Source of the DNA: Parvicella sp964387945
Lineage (GTDB): Bacteria; Bacteroidota; Bacteroidia; Flavobacteriales_D; Parvicellaceae
Reading direction: 5' to 3'
DNA: 64,000 bases
Assembly: GCA_964387945.1 (NCBI GenBank)
Contig: CAYLYX010000012.1
Span: 32,371 to 96,370 of the forward strand
This document shows, one piece after another, positions 43,399-52,897 of this stretch; positions within the stretch are counted from its first letter, which is position 1, and the number at the start of each line of letters is the position of its first letter. Under the pieces are notes generated by a model that was given only the letters and a program-made list of their open reading frames with translations, was not told where the DNA came from and made no database searches. Position numbers and translations under genes: made by a program.

Positions 43399-44546
43399 AA
43401 TTAGCTTTTATTTCATATTGGGGGATTGATCAAGGGTTAACGCAAGCAACGGTTATTCCTCATTTGGCAGTTTTGGATCGCTTGTTGGCTGTGGAGTCTA
43501 TTCACTTTATTACCATCGAGAGAACTTCAGATTCGATTGATAAAGATCACTCGCTTCCGGATAAGGTCGTTCATATTCCCGTTTTTGAAGCAGCAAAGAG
43601 CAACTTTGGCTCGAATAAGATTACCACTTTGAGGAAGGTTTATAAGAAACTAAAGGAGGTATCACCAGACATCATCTTTGCTCGTTCTTCATTAGCGGCT
43701 ATACCTGCCTATTTCTATAACCGAAAGACGAAAGTGCCCTATGTTGTTGAAAGTTTTGAACCTCACGCCAATTATATGGTAGATTCCAACGAATGGAGTG
43801 CGGGTGGTTTGAAGTATAAGATGCTCAAAAAATGGGAGGAAAAGCAAATAAAAACAGCGAACTTCCTTCTACCTGTTGCGGAAAATTATAAAGAAGAGTT
43901 GGCGTCTCGAGTGATCAACCCAGAGAAAATTAAAGTGCTACCGTGTACGGTTGATGTAGACGTATTTCAGAAGGACATAGGACAACGGAGTCGAATCCGA
44001 AAGGAGTTGGGTATTGATGATCAAACTGTTGTAGGAATTTATGTGGGGAAATTTGGAGGACTTTACCAGGAAGAAGAGGCTTTCGGTACTTTTCATCAAG
44101 CGTTATCCAGATTGGGGAATTACCATTTGATTGTTTTGTCCCCAACAAAAAAAGAAGCAATCCTTAAACTAGCAGAGAAAACCGAATTCGAAATCTCTCA
44201 GCTTTCTATTCTTGAGGTTAAAAGTCACGAGGTACCTTCCTATCTTAGTGCATCAGATATTGCTTTTGCTACATATAAACGTTTTTCCTCTAATAAGTAT
44301 TTAAGTCCCATTAAACTAGGTGAATATTTTGCCAACGGATTGTTTGTGGTTTGTACACCAAATGTTGGAGACGATGCAAATCGACTTGCCAGCTATGAAA
44401 TAGGAATAACTACTGATCAGTTGCCTCATATTGACACATTCTATAAAAAACATGAAGCTTCTAAGTCTGTGGAATACGCAAGACAATTTAGAGGTAGAAA
44501 AATTATAGCAGAGGTATATACTGAGGTTATTGAAAGTCTTTCTTAG
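43395..44546 (+). CDS. Glycosyltransferase, GT4-like, last plus-strand gene of cluster
   Basis: 383 aa with an ATGA overlap at its start. The acceptor half has KLAFISYWGIDQGLTQATVI and FARSSLAAIPAYFYNRKTKV; the donor half has VVGIYVGKFGGLYQEEEAFG, and LSPIKLGEYFANGLFVVCTP is equal to the donor-binding E-rich helix (here P-I-K-L-G-E-Y). The 3' end overlaps the convergent membrane-protein gene by 20 bp. Substrate unknown. It closes a run of seven overlapping genes that begins at 37467. Confidence 0.87.
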   Translation: MKLAFISYWGIDQGLTQATVIPHLAVLDRLLAVESIHFITIERTSDSIDKDHSLPDKVVHIPVFEAAKSNFGSNKITTLRKVYKKLKEVSPDIIFARSSLAAIPAYFYNRKTKVPYVVESFEPHANYMVDSNEWSAGGLKYKMLKKWEEKQIKTANFLLPVAENYKEELASRVINPEKIKVLPCTVDVDVFQKDIGQRSRIRKELGIDDQTVVGIYVGKFGGLYQEEEAFGTFHQALSRLGNYHLIVLSPTKKEAILKLAEKTEFEISQLSILEVKSHEVPSYLSASDIAFATYKRFSSNKYLSPIKLGEYFANGLFVVCTPNVGDDANRLASYEIGITTDQLPHIDTFYKKHEASKSVEYARQFRGRKIIAEVYTEVIESLS

Positions 44547-45960
44547 AACCTTCTGTAACGTCATCATAAGCCATTAGTTTTACGGTGGAATAGATAATGA
44601 TTAATCCAGAAGCCAAAAAAGGCATCAATGGGATTTTGAACCTTACTAACGCTCCGAAATTAGGAGTAGTTATCCCAAGCATGAACGCAAACAATAAAGC
44701 AAATGAGAAGGAGAACATTAGAAAGGGGGTAGAAGTTATTAGTTTATAGATCAACCCAAGTTTAATACGGTACAACGTTAAGCCGAGCATGATTAGTAAG
44801 GCCAAGTTCTCAAGCGCACTCAGAAACATTACGGGGCTTCTTGCTTCAAGTATACTCGGACGGAAGAGACCAGAGAAAGTTGCTATTGGAATTTTACTTA
44901 TCAGGTTAGGGATAGTTCCATCAATCTTACCAATGTCAAAGCTATTACTTCCGTATTGTTCTTCACGCAACAAATCCTCCTGAGTTACTTGTGCAGTTTC
45001 AATTGCTTTGTCGATGGCAAACTTGTCCATGCTGGCACTTAAGCTTCTAAGTAAAAAGAAACTTCCTGAAAGACCTACTACTAATACTAGTGGCAGTAAA
45101 ATAAACTTAAAAATGGCGCTCTTAACATTGGTAACCATAATCCACGTGACCCATAGTCCCAACGATGGCACAAGAATGTTAAGAATATAGGGTTTGATGG
45201 ATATTATGAAATAGAAGGACAGCAGTAGCAAGAGGAAGTATCCCCATTTTTGGTAGTTTACGGTTGACTTTCGCGTTAAATAATAAAATGACATAACTGC
45301 CAATGCGGTGGCAGCGAGAGTGTAGGTGTCTTTCATGATTCCGCTTCCCCAAAAGACAACAGAAGGTATAAACAAAGTTGTAATGGCAAGCTCTCTGGTG
45401 AGTAGTGGGAATTGTTTTAGAATAGTCCTGAACAAAAACCACAGAGGAAGGTAGGTGATGGCGGCAAGTAATATTGTAGTAGCGAAATAACTCTCGCCAG
45501 TTAGAATCAACAAAGGACTTGTGAGTTTTGATACCATAAATGTCTTAGGGTCATGGGAAATAAAACTTAGCGGAATTCCAGTGGAATTGGTAAAAACGTT
45601 AAAAGTATAGGCTTCCCACTCCGTCTCTGAATAAGCTTCGGTAATTTCTGTTGAGTGAAGGAGTACGCTAAAATAATCGGATGGATTCTCCCAAAAAAGA
45701 CGTGCTAATGGAATAGTACTCGAATAATAACTTATCGTATCTCCACCACCATAATAAAAAACATATATAGCGCCAAAAAAAATACCAGCAAAAACTTTAA
45801 CCATCAAGCCTGTTAAGAAATACTTGTACTCAGGGTTGTTACCAATTTTCTTTGTCTTATAGCGTGCTCCAAGAAAATAAATGATGATGACCAATGCTGG
45901 TATCAAGATCCACTCCCACGGTTGCCATTCAATTGTACCTACGTTATATGTGTTTATCAT
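44527..45960 (-). CDS. Polytopic membrane protein, possible glycan polymerase or GT-C-like
   Basis: 477 aa with about ten hydrophobic helices, starting at residues 17-34, and a large extracytoplasmic loop after helix 2 (GGGDTISYYSSTIPLARLFW and onward). Repeated features are VFWGSGIMKDTYTLAATALA near 205-225 and a second hydrophilic loop at about 310-355. The size and topology are like O-antigen polymerases or GT-C mannosyltransferases, but no DxD or E-x-D motif right after helix 1 can be named, so the call is open. It lies beside the glycan cluster, convergent with a 20-bp overlap, and is downstream of rlmH by 2 bp on the minus strand. Confidence 0.7.
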   Translation of the reverse strand: MINTYNVGTIEWQPWEWILIPALVIIIYFLGARYKTKKIGNNPEYKYFLTGLMVKVFAGIFFGAIYVFYYGGGDTISYYSSTIPLARLFWENPSDYFSVLLHSTEITEAYSETEWEAYTFNVFTNSTGIPLSFISHDPKTFMVSKLTSPLLILTGESYFATTILLAAITYLPLWFLFRTILKQFPLLTRELAITTLFIPSVVFWGSGIMKDTYTLAATALAVMSFYYLTRKSTVNYQKWGYFLLLLLSFYFIISIKPYILNILVPSLGLWVTWIMVTNVKSAIFKFILLPLVLVVGLSGSFFLLRSLSASMDKFAIDKAIETAQVTQEDLLREEQYGSNSFDIGKIDGTIPNLISKIPIATFSGLFRPSILEARSPVMFLSALENLALLIMLGLTLYRIKLGLIYKLITSTPFLMFSFSFALLFAFMLGITTPNFGALVRFKIPLMPFLASGLIIIYSTVKLMAYDDVTEGSKKDFQ

Positions 45961-45962
45961 AG

Positions 45963-46433
45963 CTAAGCGTGATGGTAGGGCTCGCCTTTAATTATTGTAA
46001 ATGCCCTGTACAACTGTTCTTTAAAAATCATTCTGACCATTTGGTGTGAAAAGGTCATTTTAGACAAAGATAATTGATATTGAGCACGGTCATAAACTTC
46101 CGGACTAAATCCATACGCACCACCTATGATAAAGGTGAGCTTTGAGGTGCCATATACCTGCTTCTGTTCGATCCATTCCGCAAATTCTTCAGATGACATG
46201 TTTTTACCATTTTCATCCAGCAGAATAACGAAGTCTGAAGTGTCAGTTTTTTTAAGGATTAGCTCTCCTTCTTTCTGCTTGACTTCTTGAGCAGACAAGT
46301 TGGACGCCCTTTTTAATTCCGGAATAACAACCTCCTCAAACTTAGTGTAACGCTGCAGTCTTTTTTCATACTCAGCTTCACCTTCTTTAAGGTAACCTTT
46401 TACTGTTTTTCCTATGCTAATTAACCGGATCAA
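45963..46433 (-). CDS. rlmH: 23S rRNA (pseudouridine1915-N3)-methyltransferase
   Basis: 156 aa, standard length. RlmH methylates pseudouridine 1915 of helix 69 in the 70S ribosome. It is a SPOUT enzyme: residues about 70-80 give VILLDENGKNMSSEEFAEW, the SAM-binding trefoil knot has LTFIIGGAYGFSPEV, and the C-terminus MTFSHQMVRMIFKEQLYRA...YHHA is diagnostic. The start appears to be TTG at 46433 giving (M)IRLISIGKT, which fits the family's first strand; no ATG is nearby. It follows the permease gene by 2 bp and precedes the membrane-protein gene by 2 bp. Confidence 0.94.
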   Translation of the reverse strand: MIRLISIGKTVKGYLKEGEAEYEKRLQRYTKFEEVVIPELKRASNLSAQEVKQKEGELILKKTDTSDFVILLDENGKNMSSEEFAEWIEQKQVYGTSKLTFIIGGAYGFSPEVYDRAQYQLSLSKMTFSHQMVRMIFKEQLYRAFTIIKGEPYHHA

Positions 46434-46435
46434 TT

Positions 46436-48100
46436 CTATTCAAATTTTATGGCTTTGACAGGACTTATTTTTGTAACCAAATAACTCGGCAGTAACATGG
46501 CAAGGTTACAGACAATAAAAGATCCTACGTTGATCAAAAGAATAGGTAACCAGACAAAATGCATGGGAACCTCACTAACGTAATAATTGCTCTGAGATAG
46601 TTTGAGAAACCCAAAAGTATTCTGTAAGAAAATAATTAGAATGGCAAGTAATGTGCCGATGAGAATACCTCTAAGAATGATAAAGCTTCCGTTAAGAAGG
46701 AAGATTTTTCTGATCATCCAATTCTTACCACCAATAGCTTTAACAATGCCGATCATTCGTGTTCTTTCAAGAATAATCACCAAGAGCGCAGAGGTCATGT
46801 TAATAACAGCTACCAAGATCATCAGTCCGATTATGATAACGACATTGAGATCTAACATGTTTAACCAATTAAAAATCTCAGGGTGTCGATCGGTAATGCT
46901 CTGTACATTCAGCTCTTGATTCGTATAAAACTTCACAGCTGCTTTAGCTTCATCCAACTCTTCGAATTCATTGACCAGTACCTCATATCCTCCACAGTAA
47001 TAACGGTTAGAACCTCCAGAAGTCGACAGAACAGCTTTGTACTTTACTCCATTTACATGAAACAAAGTTGTACTGTCATCTAAAAACTCCAGAGATGTGC
47101 TCGCATTAGGTGACTCACAATCACAAGAACTCGAATCTCCGACCTTGGTGATATGTAGCCAGGCCGTATCAGGAATACTGAATGGATCAGGGTCTTCAAA
47201 ATATCCAGAGTTAACCACATCCGTACTTACAAGTTCCACAGACAGCTCACCTTCCTCCAAACAGAGAGGTACACGATTCCCTTCAGAAAGAGGCGCCCCG
47301 TTCCAGCTATGATAGTACCTGCCGTTTCCACCGTAGGTATCTGCTTTGAGTATAACAAAGCCGTTGGTACAGGTTTCTTCTATACTGATATATGTCTCGA
47401 TTCCCCATTTATTAATAGATTGAATTTGAGATAAATCAATAAACACAAATTGCTTATCAAAATCCTCTAATCCAGTTTCGTAAACTCCTCCAACGTAAAA
47501 GTTATTCTGCTTGGGCCCATTTTCGGTAACAAAAAAACAACTCAAACGATCTCCTGTATCCACCTTGAGCTGATTGGCCGTATACAAGGAGATGAGTACA
47601 GAGTCGTTCGGAGCACCAATAAGTTGGTAATTAGGTATTCAACCAATTTTGAGCGCTTTTTTGAGGAAAAAGTAGTCATAGTCGTTACTAATACCCTTGA
47701 AGATCACACCAGATATCTCACGGATGTCCTTTCCAGAGTCGGTCGTATCAGTCGCCATTCTACTCTGAATAATTCCAGGTTTGTAGGCAATCATTTGGAG
47801 GTGCTTCAGTAGAGGATCATCCTGAATATCTTGAACCCAAGGCTGGTTGATCAACATTTTACTCGTCTCCTGAGATTCATTGCTAAAAACGTCTGTAACT
47901 TGAACGTGTCCGCCAAATCCAAGAACTTTATCCCTAACTTCTGTTTGGAAGCCTGTGGCTACAGATATGGATAGAATCATCACTGCTACACCTAATACAA
48001 TACCGACAGACGCGAGGTTAACGATGGGTTTGGATATCTTCTTGTCGAAACCACCTCGAAGCATCCTGCGCGCTATAAAAAGCTCAGTTTTTAAACCCAT
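46436..48100 (-). pseudogene. LolC/E-type ABC permease interrupted by one in-frame TGA
   Basis: The N-terminal piece (47639-48100, 153 aa) has the first membrane helix and SKPIVNLASVGIVLGVAVMI, typical of lipoprotein-release LolC/E permeases. It stops at a TGA at 47639-47641. The same reading frame then runs on without a shift: 17 codons (IPNYQLIGAPNDSVLISL) join to the 383-aa remainder with three C-terminal FtsX-type helices (ERTRMIGIVKAIGGKNWMIR, ISPVKAIKFE). The full frame would give about 554 residues. A single CGA-to-TGA change would explain the stop. The periplasmic part is larger than in E. coli LolE. Either a true nonsense mutation, a recoded stop or a sequencing/assembly error; the rest of the frame is clean, which argues against old decay. 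Confidence 0.75.
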
Positions 48101-48144
48101 TGATTGATTTTGGCCTGATTAATGAGTGCAAAGTAAATATAAAT

Positions 48145-48152
48145 TAACTTTG
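48145..48152 (+). promoter_or_regulatory. Putative -7 box for the NamZ-family gene
   Basis: TAACTTTG matches TAnnTTTG, 17 bp upstream of the ATG at 48170. No good -33 box at normal distance. Confidence 0.4.
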
Positions 48153-48169
48153 GTTAAAATTATTCACAG

Positions 48170-49369
48170 ATGAAGGTAGCACATTCTCATTGGATTAGGA
48201 TAGGTTTCTGCATGGTCTTTTTACTCCTCGCAGGTACAAATTGGTCGCAGGAATATGATCGGTCAATCATTACTGGAGCAGAGAGACCTGATGTTTATTT
48301 GCCCCTTTTGGAAGGGAAGAAGGTTGCTATTGTGACCAATCAGACGGGTGTTATCAAGGAAGCGCATATTGTCGATTCATTGTTATCTCTCAATGTTAAC
48401 TTGGTGAAGGTTTTTGCGCCAGAGCATGGGTTTAGAGGAAAGGCGGATGCCGGAGAAAAGGTAAACGATGAGGTGGATGAAAAGACAGGACTTCCGATTT
48501 TATCCCTTTATGGTAAGAAGAATCGCAAACCCTCTTCGGATAAATTAAGCGATGTGGACGTCATTATTTTTGATTTGCAAGATGTTGGCGCCCGGTTTTA
48601 TACTTATATCAGTACACTTCATTATGTCATGGAGGCCTGTGCTGAACAGAATAAACCGCTCATTGTATTGGATCGTCCGAACCCGAATGGGTTTTACGTA
48701 GATGGTCCTGTACTAAAGTCAGGTAATGAATCATTTATAGGTATGCATCCGGTTCCGATAGTTCATGGAATGACAATAGGAGAGTACGCCCAAATGATTA
48801 ATGGTGAAAAGTGGCTTGAAAACGGTGTTCAGTGTCCATTGACCGTTGTGAAGTGTTTACACTACAGACATCGTGACTTTTATGAGTTACCTGTTGCGCC
48901 ATCCCCTAATTTGCCCAATATGGCTGCTGTTTATTTATATCCTTCGCTATGTTTGTTTGAAGGAACAGATGTAAGCGTAGGAAGAGGAACTACCAAGCCA
49001 TTTCAGCAGTATGGAGCGCCTTACTTGACATCCACATACTCTTTTGTCCCAGAACCTATGTTTGGAGCCAAAAGTCCCAAAAGAGAAGGGGAGACTTGCT
49101 ATGGTTTAGATTTAGAAGAATTTGGTGTGGGTTATTTAAGGGAGTACGGAAGACTTTATTTAAATTGGTTGGTGGCCGCGTACGATCAAAGCGACCAAAG
49201 TACATTTTTTAGAAAGGATGGATTTTTTACGCTGCTGACAGGTGACCCTTCTTTTAAGAAGATGATTCAGGAAGGAAAAAATGCGCAAGAGATATGGAGA
49301 ACGTTTCATGATGAAGCCGTCACCTTTAAGAAAGAAGTTCGAAGTAAGTACTTACTTTATGAGGAATAA
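48170..49369 (+). CDS. DUF1343 / NamZ-family exo-beta-N-acetylmuramidase-like protein
   Basis: 399 aa with a signal peptide (about 1-25). The body matches the DUF1343 family: GKKVAIVTNQTGV, VFAPEHGFRG (with the E-H-G-F-R-G motif), DLQDVGARFYTYISTLHYVM, LDRPNPNG, PSPNLPN and SVGRGTTKPFQQYGAP. The Bacillus member NamZ removes MurNAc from peptidoglycan fragments, so a role in cell-wall recycling or scavenging is expected. The protein is probably periplasmic. It is transcribed away from the permease gene and ends at a strong bidirectional terminator. Confidence 0.92.
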   Translation: MKVAHSHWIRIGFCMVFLLLAGTNWSQEYDRSIITGAERPDVYLPLLEGKKVAIVTNQTGVIKEAHIVDSLLSLNVNLVKVFAPEHGFRGKADAGEKVNDEVDEKTGLPILSLYGKKNRKPSSDKLSDVDVIIFDLQDVGARFYTYISTLHYVMEACAEQNKPLIVLDRPNPNGFYVDGPVLKSGNESFIGMHPVPIVHGMTIGEYAQMINGEKWLENGVQCPLTVVKCLHYRHRDFYELPVAPSPNLPNMAAVYLYPSLCLFEGTDVSVGRGTTKPFQQYGAPYLTSTYSFVPEPMFGAKSPKREGETCYGLDLEEFGVGYLREYGRLYLNWLVAAYDQSDQSTFFRKDGFFTLLTGDPSFKKMIQEGKNAQEIWRTFHDEAVTFKKEVRSKYLLYEE

Positions 49370-49400
49370 AAAAAGGGATTCAGTCTGAATCCCTTTTTTT
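49368..49400. terminator. Bidirectional rho-independent terminator
   Basis: GGGATTCA (49375-49382) pairs with TGAATCCC (49386-49393) around a 3-nt loop, with A and T runs on the two sides. It lies between the convergent NamZ-family and metalloprotease genes and can serve both. Confidence 0.9.
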
Positions 49401-49420
49401 GTAATCTATGGTGTGATTGT

Positions 49421-51556
49421 TTATTCAACAACTAGTTTTTGTGTGATAATTTTTCCATCAACAGCTAGGTTCACAAAGTAAATCCCTTTGCTCAATGCAT
49501 TGGTGTTGATCTCAAACTGATGCGTTCCAGAACTCAATTGTCCTTGATTGATCACCTGAAGTTCTTTCCCAAGCATATCTGTTAACGATACTCTTACATC
49601 ATTACCTTGATACAGATCAAATGAAACATTAGCTAAATCTCTAGCAGGGTTAGGGAATACTCTGAAAAGACTTACGTCATCGTTTTCTCTAACGCTTGCA
49701 CTTTCTGGATTGTAAAGGTTAATGTCGTCAATGTAAACATTGTTTCCACCACCACTTACAAACTGAATCTTAAATCTGAAGTTCGATACCCAGTAAGATG
49801 CTGTGATATTTGTCACCACAACTTCTTCCCACTCATCCGAACTAGGAACGAAGCTACTTGTGGTGTTAGGCGCAGTTGCAATCGTTGAAGAAGAAATGTT
49901 CTTCCTTACGGACCATGACTCACCGCAGTCGTTAGACACATATACTCTCATATAGTCTGTATTGCTGGAGTTTTTCTGAGCAAACGCATACTTAAACGAT
50001 AATTCAAAATCAGAAGTGTTAGACAAATCGATTGTGCTCGAAACGAACTCATCAATATCACCATCATCGTTTGACGTATTGTTAAGTCTTAAAGACTTAC
50101 TACCTGTTGCAGCAGCCGATGAAGTAATAGCCCAACCATTTGAACCGTCAGGATTATCAACAAACCACTCTGAATCTGGAAGTGTCAAGGTTTCAAAACC
50201 TTCTTCCACGGCCAAAGATCTACCGCTAGCAGGAAGAACAGTAATGTAATTGGTTTTAGTTTCAGTATCAGTAGTAGATCCGTCTCCAGCATTCAACGTA
50301 ACAGCGTAAGTGCCTGCCGTGTTATAAGTAACAGAAGGATGTTGTGCTGTTGATGACGAAGGACTCCCTCCTGTAAAAGTCCAACTCCAGTTATTCGCAT
50401 TATGATAACTTCCATCGGTGAACTGAACCGTTTGACCTTCACATACAACAATGTTATCGGCTTCGAAATCAGCCTTACAGAAAGAGTAATCTCTCACACC
50501 GGTAGCAATTTTATTTGCGTTAGTCGTAAGGTTATTTCTTCCTGCTGTAGAGGAAGAAAGAGCGGTTCTCATTCTTACCACTTGCTCATCAGTAAACATT
50601 TTAGAACAATAAGAATAGTCCATATAGTTTTCTACGTTAGCCAATGGACCGCATGTATTTTCAGCAAGGATACATGCTGAAACACCAATTGTGTTTGGGG
50701 TATCACTTACGCCATCGTCCGTACTACAGTTTGAAGCAACTCCGGGGTTGTTAGTTCCACCCCATGGATGTTCTAAATTTAACCAGTGTCCGGCTTCATG
50801 TGTAAGTGTTCTGCTTGTATAAGTCGAACTTGTTCCAATAGACCCAACATAAGTGTGCAAAACCCATATTCCATTAAACATAGAGCCTCCAATCCACCCA
50901 CTAGGAGTGTAAGTGTAACCTGCCGCACCACCAATATCTCCACAAATAAAAATGTTCAAGTATTCATCTCCAGGCCATTGACCATTGTATACATCATTTC
51001 CTGAGATGATTGCTTGAACCTGACCTGTTCCGTCACCTCCATCATAGGACTTAGCGCTTTGCGTATAGGTAATTCCGCTAAAGCATTGTCCGTTCGGAGC
51101 TTTGGTAGCCAGTCCGAAGTGAATATTGGGACGTCCGATAATCGGTTGAAAGTTAGAAACCACGTTAGCAGTATCAGCGTTCAGCTGTGCATAATCACGA
51201 TTCAAGATGTCAAGGGCATCCATGATTTGTTCTCTTGAAATTTTTTCAGCACCTTCATTATGTAGTACATGAAAAACGATTGGAATCGTATCCACTGGAT
51301 AGACAGACTGTCTATTCTGAAGGTTTTGTTGGTACTGAGCCTCAAATTGAGCTTGCTCTGCCTGATGAATCTTCATCGCTGCTGGATTCTTCAGCATCTC
51401 TAGCATTTTTTTGTGCTGAATACAGTATTCAACATCCTCACCATCGCGCATATTGCTCTGGTCTAACTCTCTTTCTTGAGGCGTGGATTGCGCGAATGAA
51501 CTCAACGACAAACCCGCAACGATCACACTCAACGTGATTTTGTAAAATTTATTCAT
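49421..51556 (-). CDS. Secreted M43-family zinc metalloprotease with PKD and T9SS type A domain
   Basis: 711 aa with a signal peptide (about 1-22, ending SFAQ). Residues about 90-345 form a pappalysin-like (M43) protease: HEAGHWLNLEH with zinc ligands H253, H257, H263 and catalytic E254, then the usual SDTPNTIG and VENYMDYSYC Met-turn. A PKD domain with WSWTFTGGSPSSSTAQHP lies at about 365-450, a jelly-roll-like domain at about 455-620, and a type A sorting domain at the end (FRVFPNPARDLANVSF...GIYFVNLAVDGKIITQKLVV). An N-terminal propeptide is likely at about 23-90. It would digest extracellular protein. Single-gene unit. Confidence 0.93.
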   Translation of the reverse strand: MNKFYKITLSVIVAGLSLSSFAQSTPQERELDQSNMRDGEDVEYCIQHKKMLEMLKNPAAMKIHQAEQAQFEAQYQQNLQNRQSVYPVDTIPIVFHVLHNEGAEKISREQIMDALDILNRDYAQLNADTANVVSNFQPIIGRPNIHFGLATKAPNGQCFSGITYTQSAKSYDGGDGTGQVQAIISGNDVYNGQWPGDEYLNIFICGDIGGAAGYTYTPSGWIGGSMFNGIWVLHTYVGSIGTSSTYTSRTLTHEAGHWLNLEHPWGGTNNPGVASNCSTDDGVSDTPNTIGVSACILAENTCGPLANVENYMDYSYCSKMFTDEQVVRMRTALSSSTAGRNNLTTNANKIATGVRDYSFCKADFEADNIVVCEGQTVQFTDGSYHNANNWSWTFTGGSPSSSTAQHPSVTYNTAGTYAVTLNAGDGSTTDTETKTNYITVLPASGRSLAVEEGFETLTLPDSEWFVDNPDGSNGWAITSSAAATGSKSLRLNNTSNDDGDIDEFVSSTIDLSNTSDFELSFKYAFAQKNSSNTDYMRVYVSNDCGESWSVRKNISSSTIATAPNTTSSFVPSSDEWEEVVVTNITASYWVSNFRFKIQFVSGGGNNVYIDDINLYNPESASVRENDDVSLFRVFPNPARDLANVSFDLYQGNDVRVSLTDMLGKELQVINQGQLSSGTHQFEINTNALSKGIYFVNLAVDGKIITQKLVVE

Positions 51557-51674
51557 AGGTTTAATTGGTTTGGTGGACTATAAAATAACTCAAAATTCCC
51601 CACATATGCAAGAGCTCTGCTACAGATACATTTGTGGCGATGTCCTAATAATGACAGAAAATGCAAAAGGTTGC

Positions 51675-52814
51675 TTAACCTAAGGCATTTTTTAAATCAT
51701 CAATTAAATCTTCACCGTCTTCCACACCTACGCTTAAGCGAATCATAGAATCCGTAATGCCTGCCGCAATTCTTTCTGCTTTCGGAATTGCTGCATGCGT
51801 CATCGTTGCTGGGTGTCCGAGTAAAGATTCTACACCACCCAGCGACTCTGCCAAAGCAAAAACCTTAACTTTTTTTACAACGTTTAGCGCATCCTCTTGT
51901 CGATCTCCTACCAGTGTAAACGAAACCATACCTCCAAAGTCCCTCATTTGCGTTTTCGCAATGTGGTGATTGGGATGATCTTCTAGCCCAGGCCAATAGA
52001 CTTTATCTACTTTGGGATGGTTGGATAGGAAGGTCGCGATGAGCCGTCCGTTTTCACAATGCTGCTTCATTCTTAAATGGAGCGTCTTGATTCCTCTCAA
52101 GACTAGAAAAGAATCCATAGGACCACAAACTGCTCCACTACTATTTTGAATACGGTAGATCTCTTTCGCAATTTGATCATCTTTCGTAACGAGAACACCC
52201 ATCACAATATCAGAATGTCCGCCTAGGTACTTGGTTGCCGAGTGCATGACAAGATCTGCTCCTAAATCAAGTGGAGTTTGCAAATAGGGGGTCGCAAAGG
52301 TATTGTCCACCGCCAGAGTGATGTTATGCTTTTGAGTAATGGCAGCCATTCCTTTGATGTCAATGATTTTCATGGTTGGGTTGGTGGGAGTTTCCACCCA
52401 CACCAATTTGGTATTATCATTGATTTTCTCTTCTACGGCTGTTAAATCACCCATCGGAACAAAATGAAACTTGATGCCGTACTTTTCAAAAATAGATTTG
52501 AATATTCTATATGTACCACCATACAAATCATTGGTCGAAATCACTTCATCTCTAGGGTTCAGCATTTTAATGACGCAATCAATGGCTGCTAGACCTGATC
52601 CAAATGCAGCACCGTATTTGCCATTTTCAATTGCAGCTATGTTAGCTTCTAGAGCAGAACGTGTTGGGTTACTTGTTCTTGAGTATTCATAACCTTTATG
52701 GCTACCTACTTCTTCCTGCACATAAGTTGAAGTTTGATAAATAGGTGTCATAATAGCTCCTGTTGCTGGGTCGGGGTGAAGGCCTCCGTGAATTGCTTTG
52801 GTTCCAAATTTCAT
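51675..52814 (-). CDS. Cys/Met metabolism PLP-dependent transsulfuration enzyme
   Basis: 379 aa, cystathionine gamma-synthase/lyase family. It begins KFGTKAIHGGLHPDPATGAI with the family's YQTSTYVQE and YEYSRTSNPTRSALE. The PLP lysine is K195 in MHSATKYLGGHSD; phosphate-binding FGSGLAAI and the aspartate in LAVDNTFATPYLQTPLDLGA are also present, as is the C-terminal ESLGGVESLLGHPATMTHAA. Sequence alone does not separate the synthase (MetB) from the gamma-lyase (MetC/CTH-like) role; SLGGVESL...HPATMTHA occurs in both. Cytoplasmic, homotetramer in known members. A -7 box is upstream. Confidence 0.92.
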   Translation of the reverse strand: MKFGTKAIHGGLHPDPATGAIMTPIYQTSTYVQEEVGSHKGYEYSRTSNPTRSALEANIAAIENGKYGAAFGSGLAAIDCVIKMLNPRDEVISTNDLYGGTYRIFKSIFEKYGIKFHFVPMGDLTAVEEKINDNTKLVWVETPTNPTMKIIDIKGMAAITQKHNITLAVDNTFATPYLQTPLDLGADLVMHSATKYLGGHSDIVMGVLVTKDDQIAKEIYRIQNSSGAVCGPMDSFLVLRGIKTLHLRMKQHCENGRLIATFLSNHPKVDKVYWPGLEDHPNHHIAKTQMRDFGGMVSFTLVGDRQEDALNVVKKVKVFALAESLGGVESLLGHPATMTHAAIPKAERIAAGITDSMIRLSVGVEDGEDLIDDLKNALG

Positions 52815-52849
52815 TATTCGTGATTTTTAGGTTTTATTCTCTATCTTCA

Positions 52850-52857
52850 CAAATCTA
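52850..52857 (-). promoter_or_regulatory. Putative -7 box for the transsulfuration gene
   Basis: Minus-strand TAGATTTG matches TAnnTTTG, 35 bp before the ATG at 52814. Confidence 0.4.
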
Positions 52858-52897
52858 ATGGTTTCACAAGAGAACAGAAAATCACTTTGTTAACATC

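Noticed and set aside
46436..47587. Treating the 383-residue frame as its own gene
   Set aside because: It would need a TTG start in the middle of a conserved domain; the upstream 17 codons and the N-terminal piece are in the same frame, so it is one gene with a stop.
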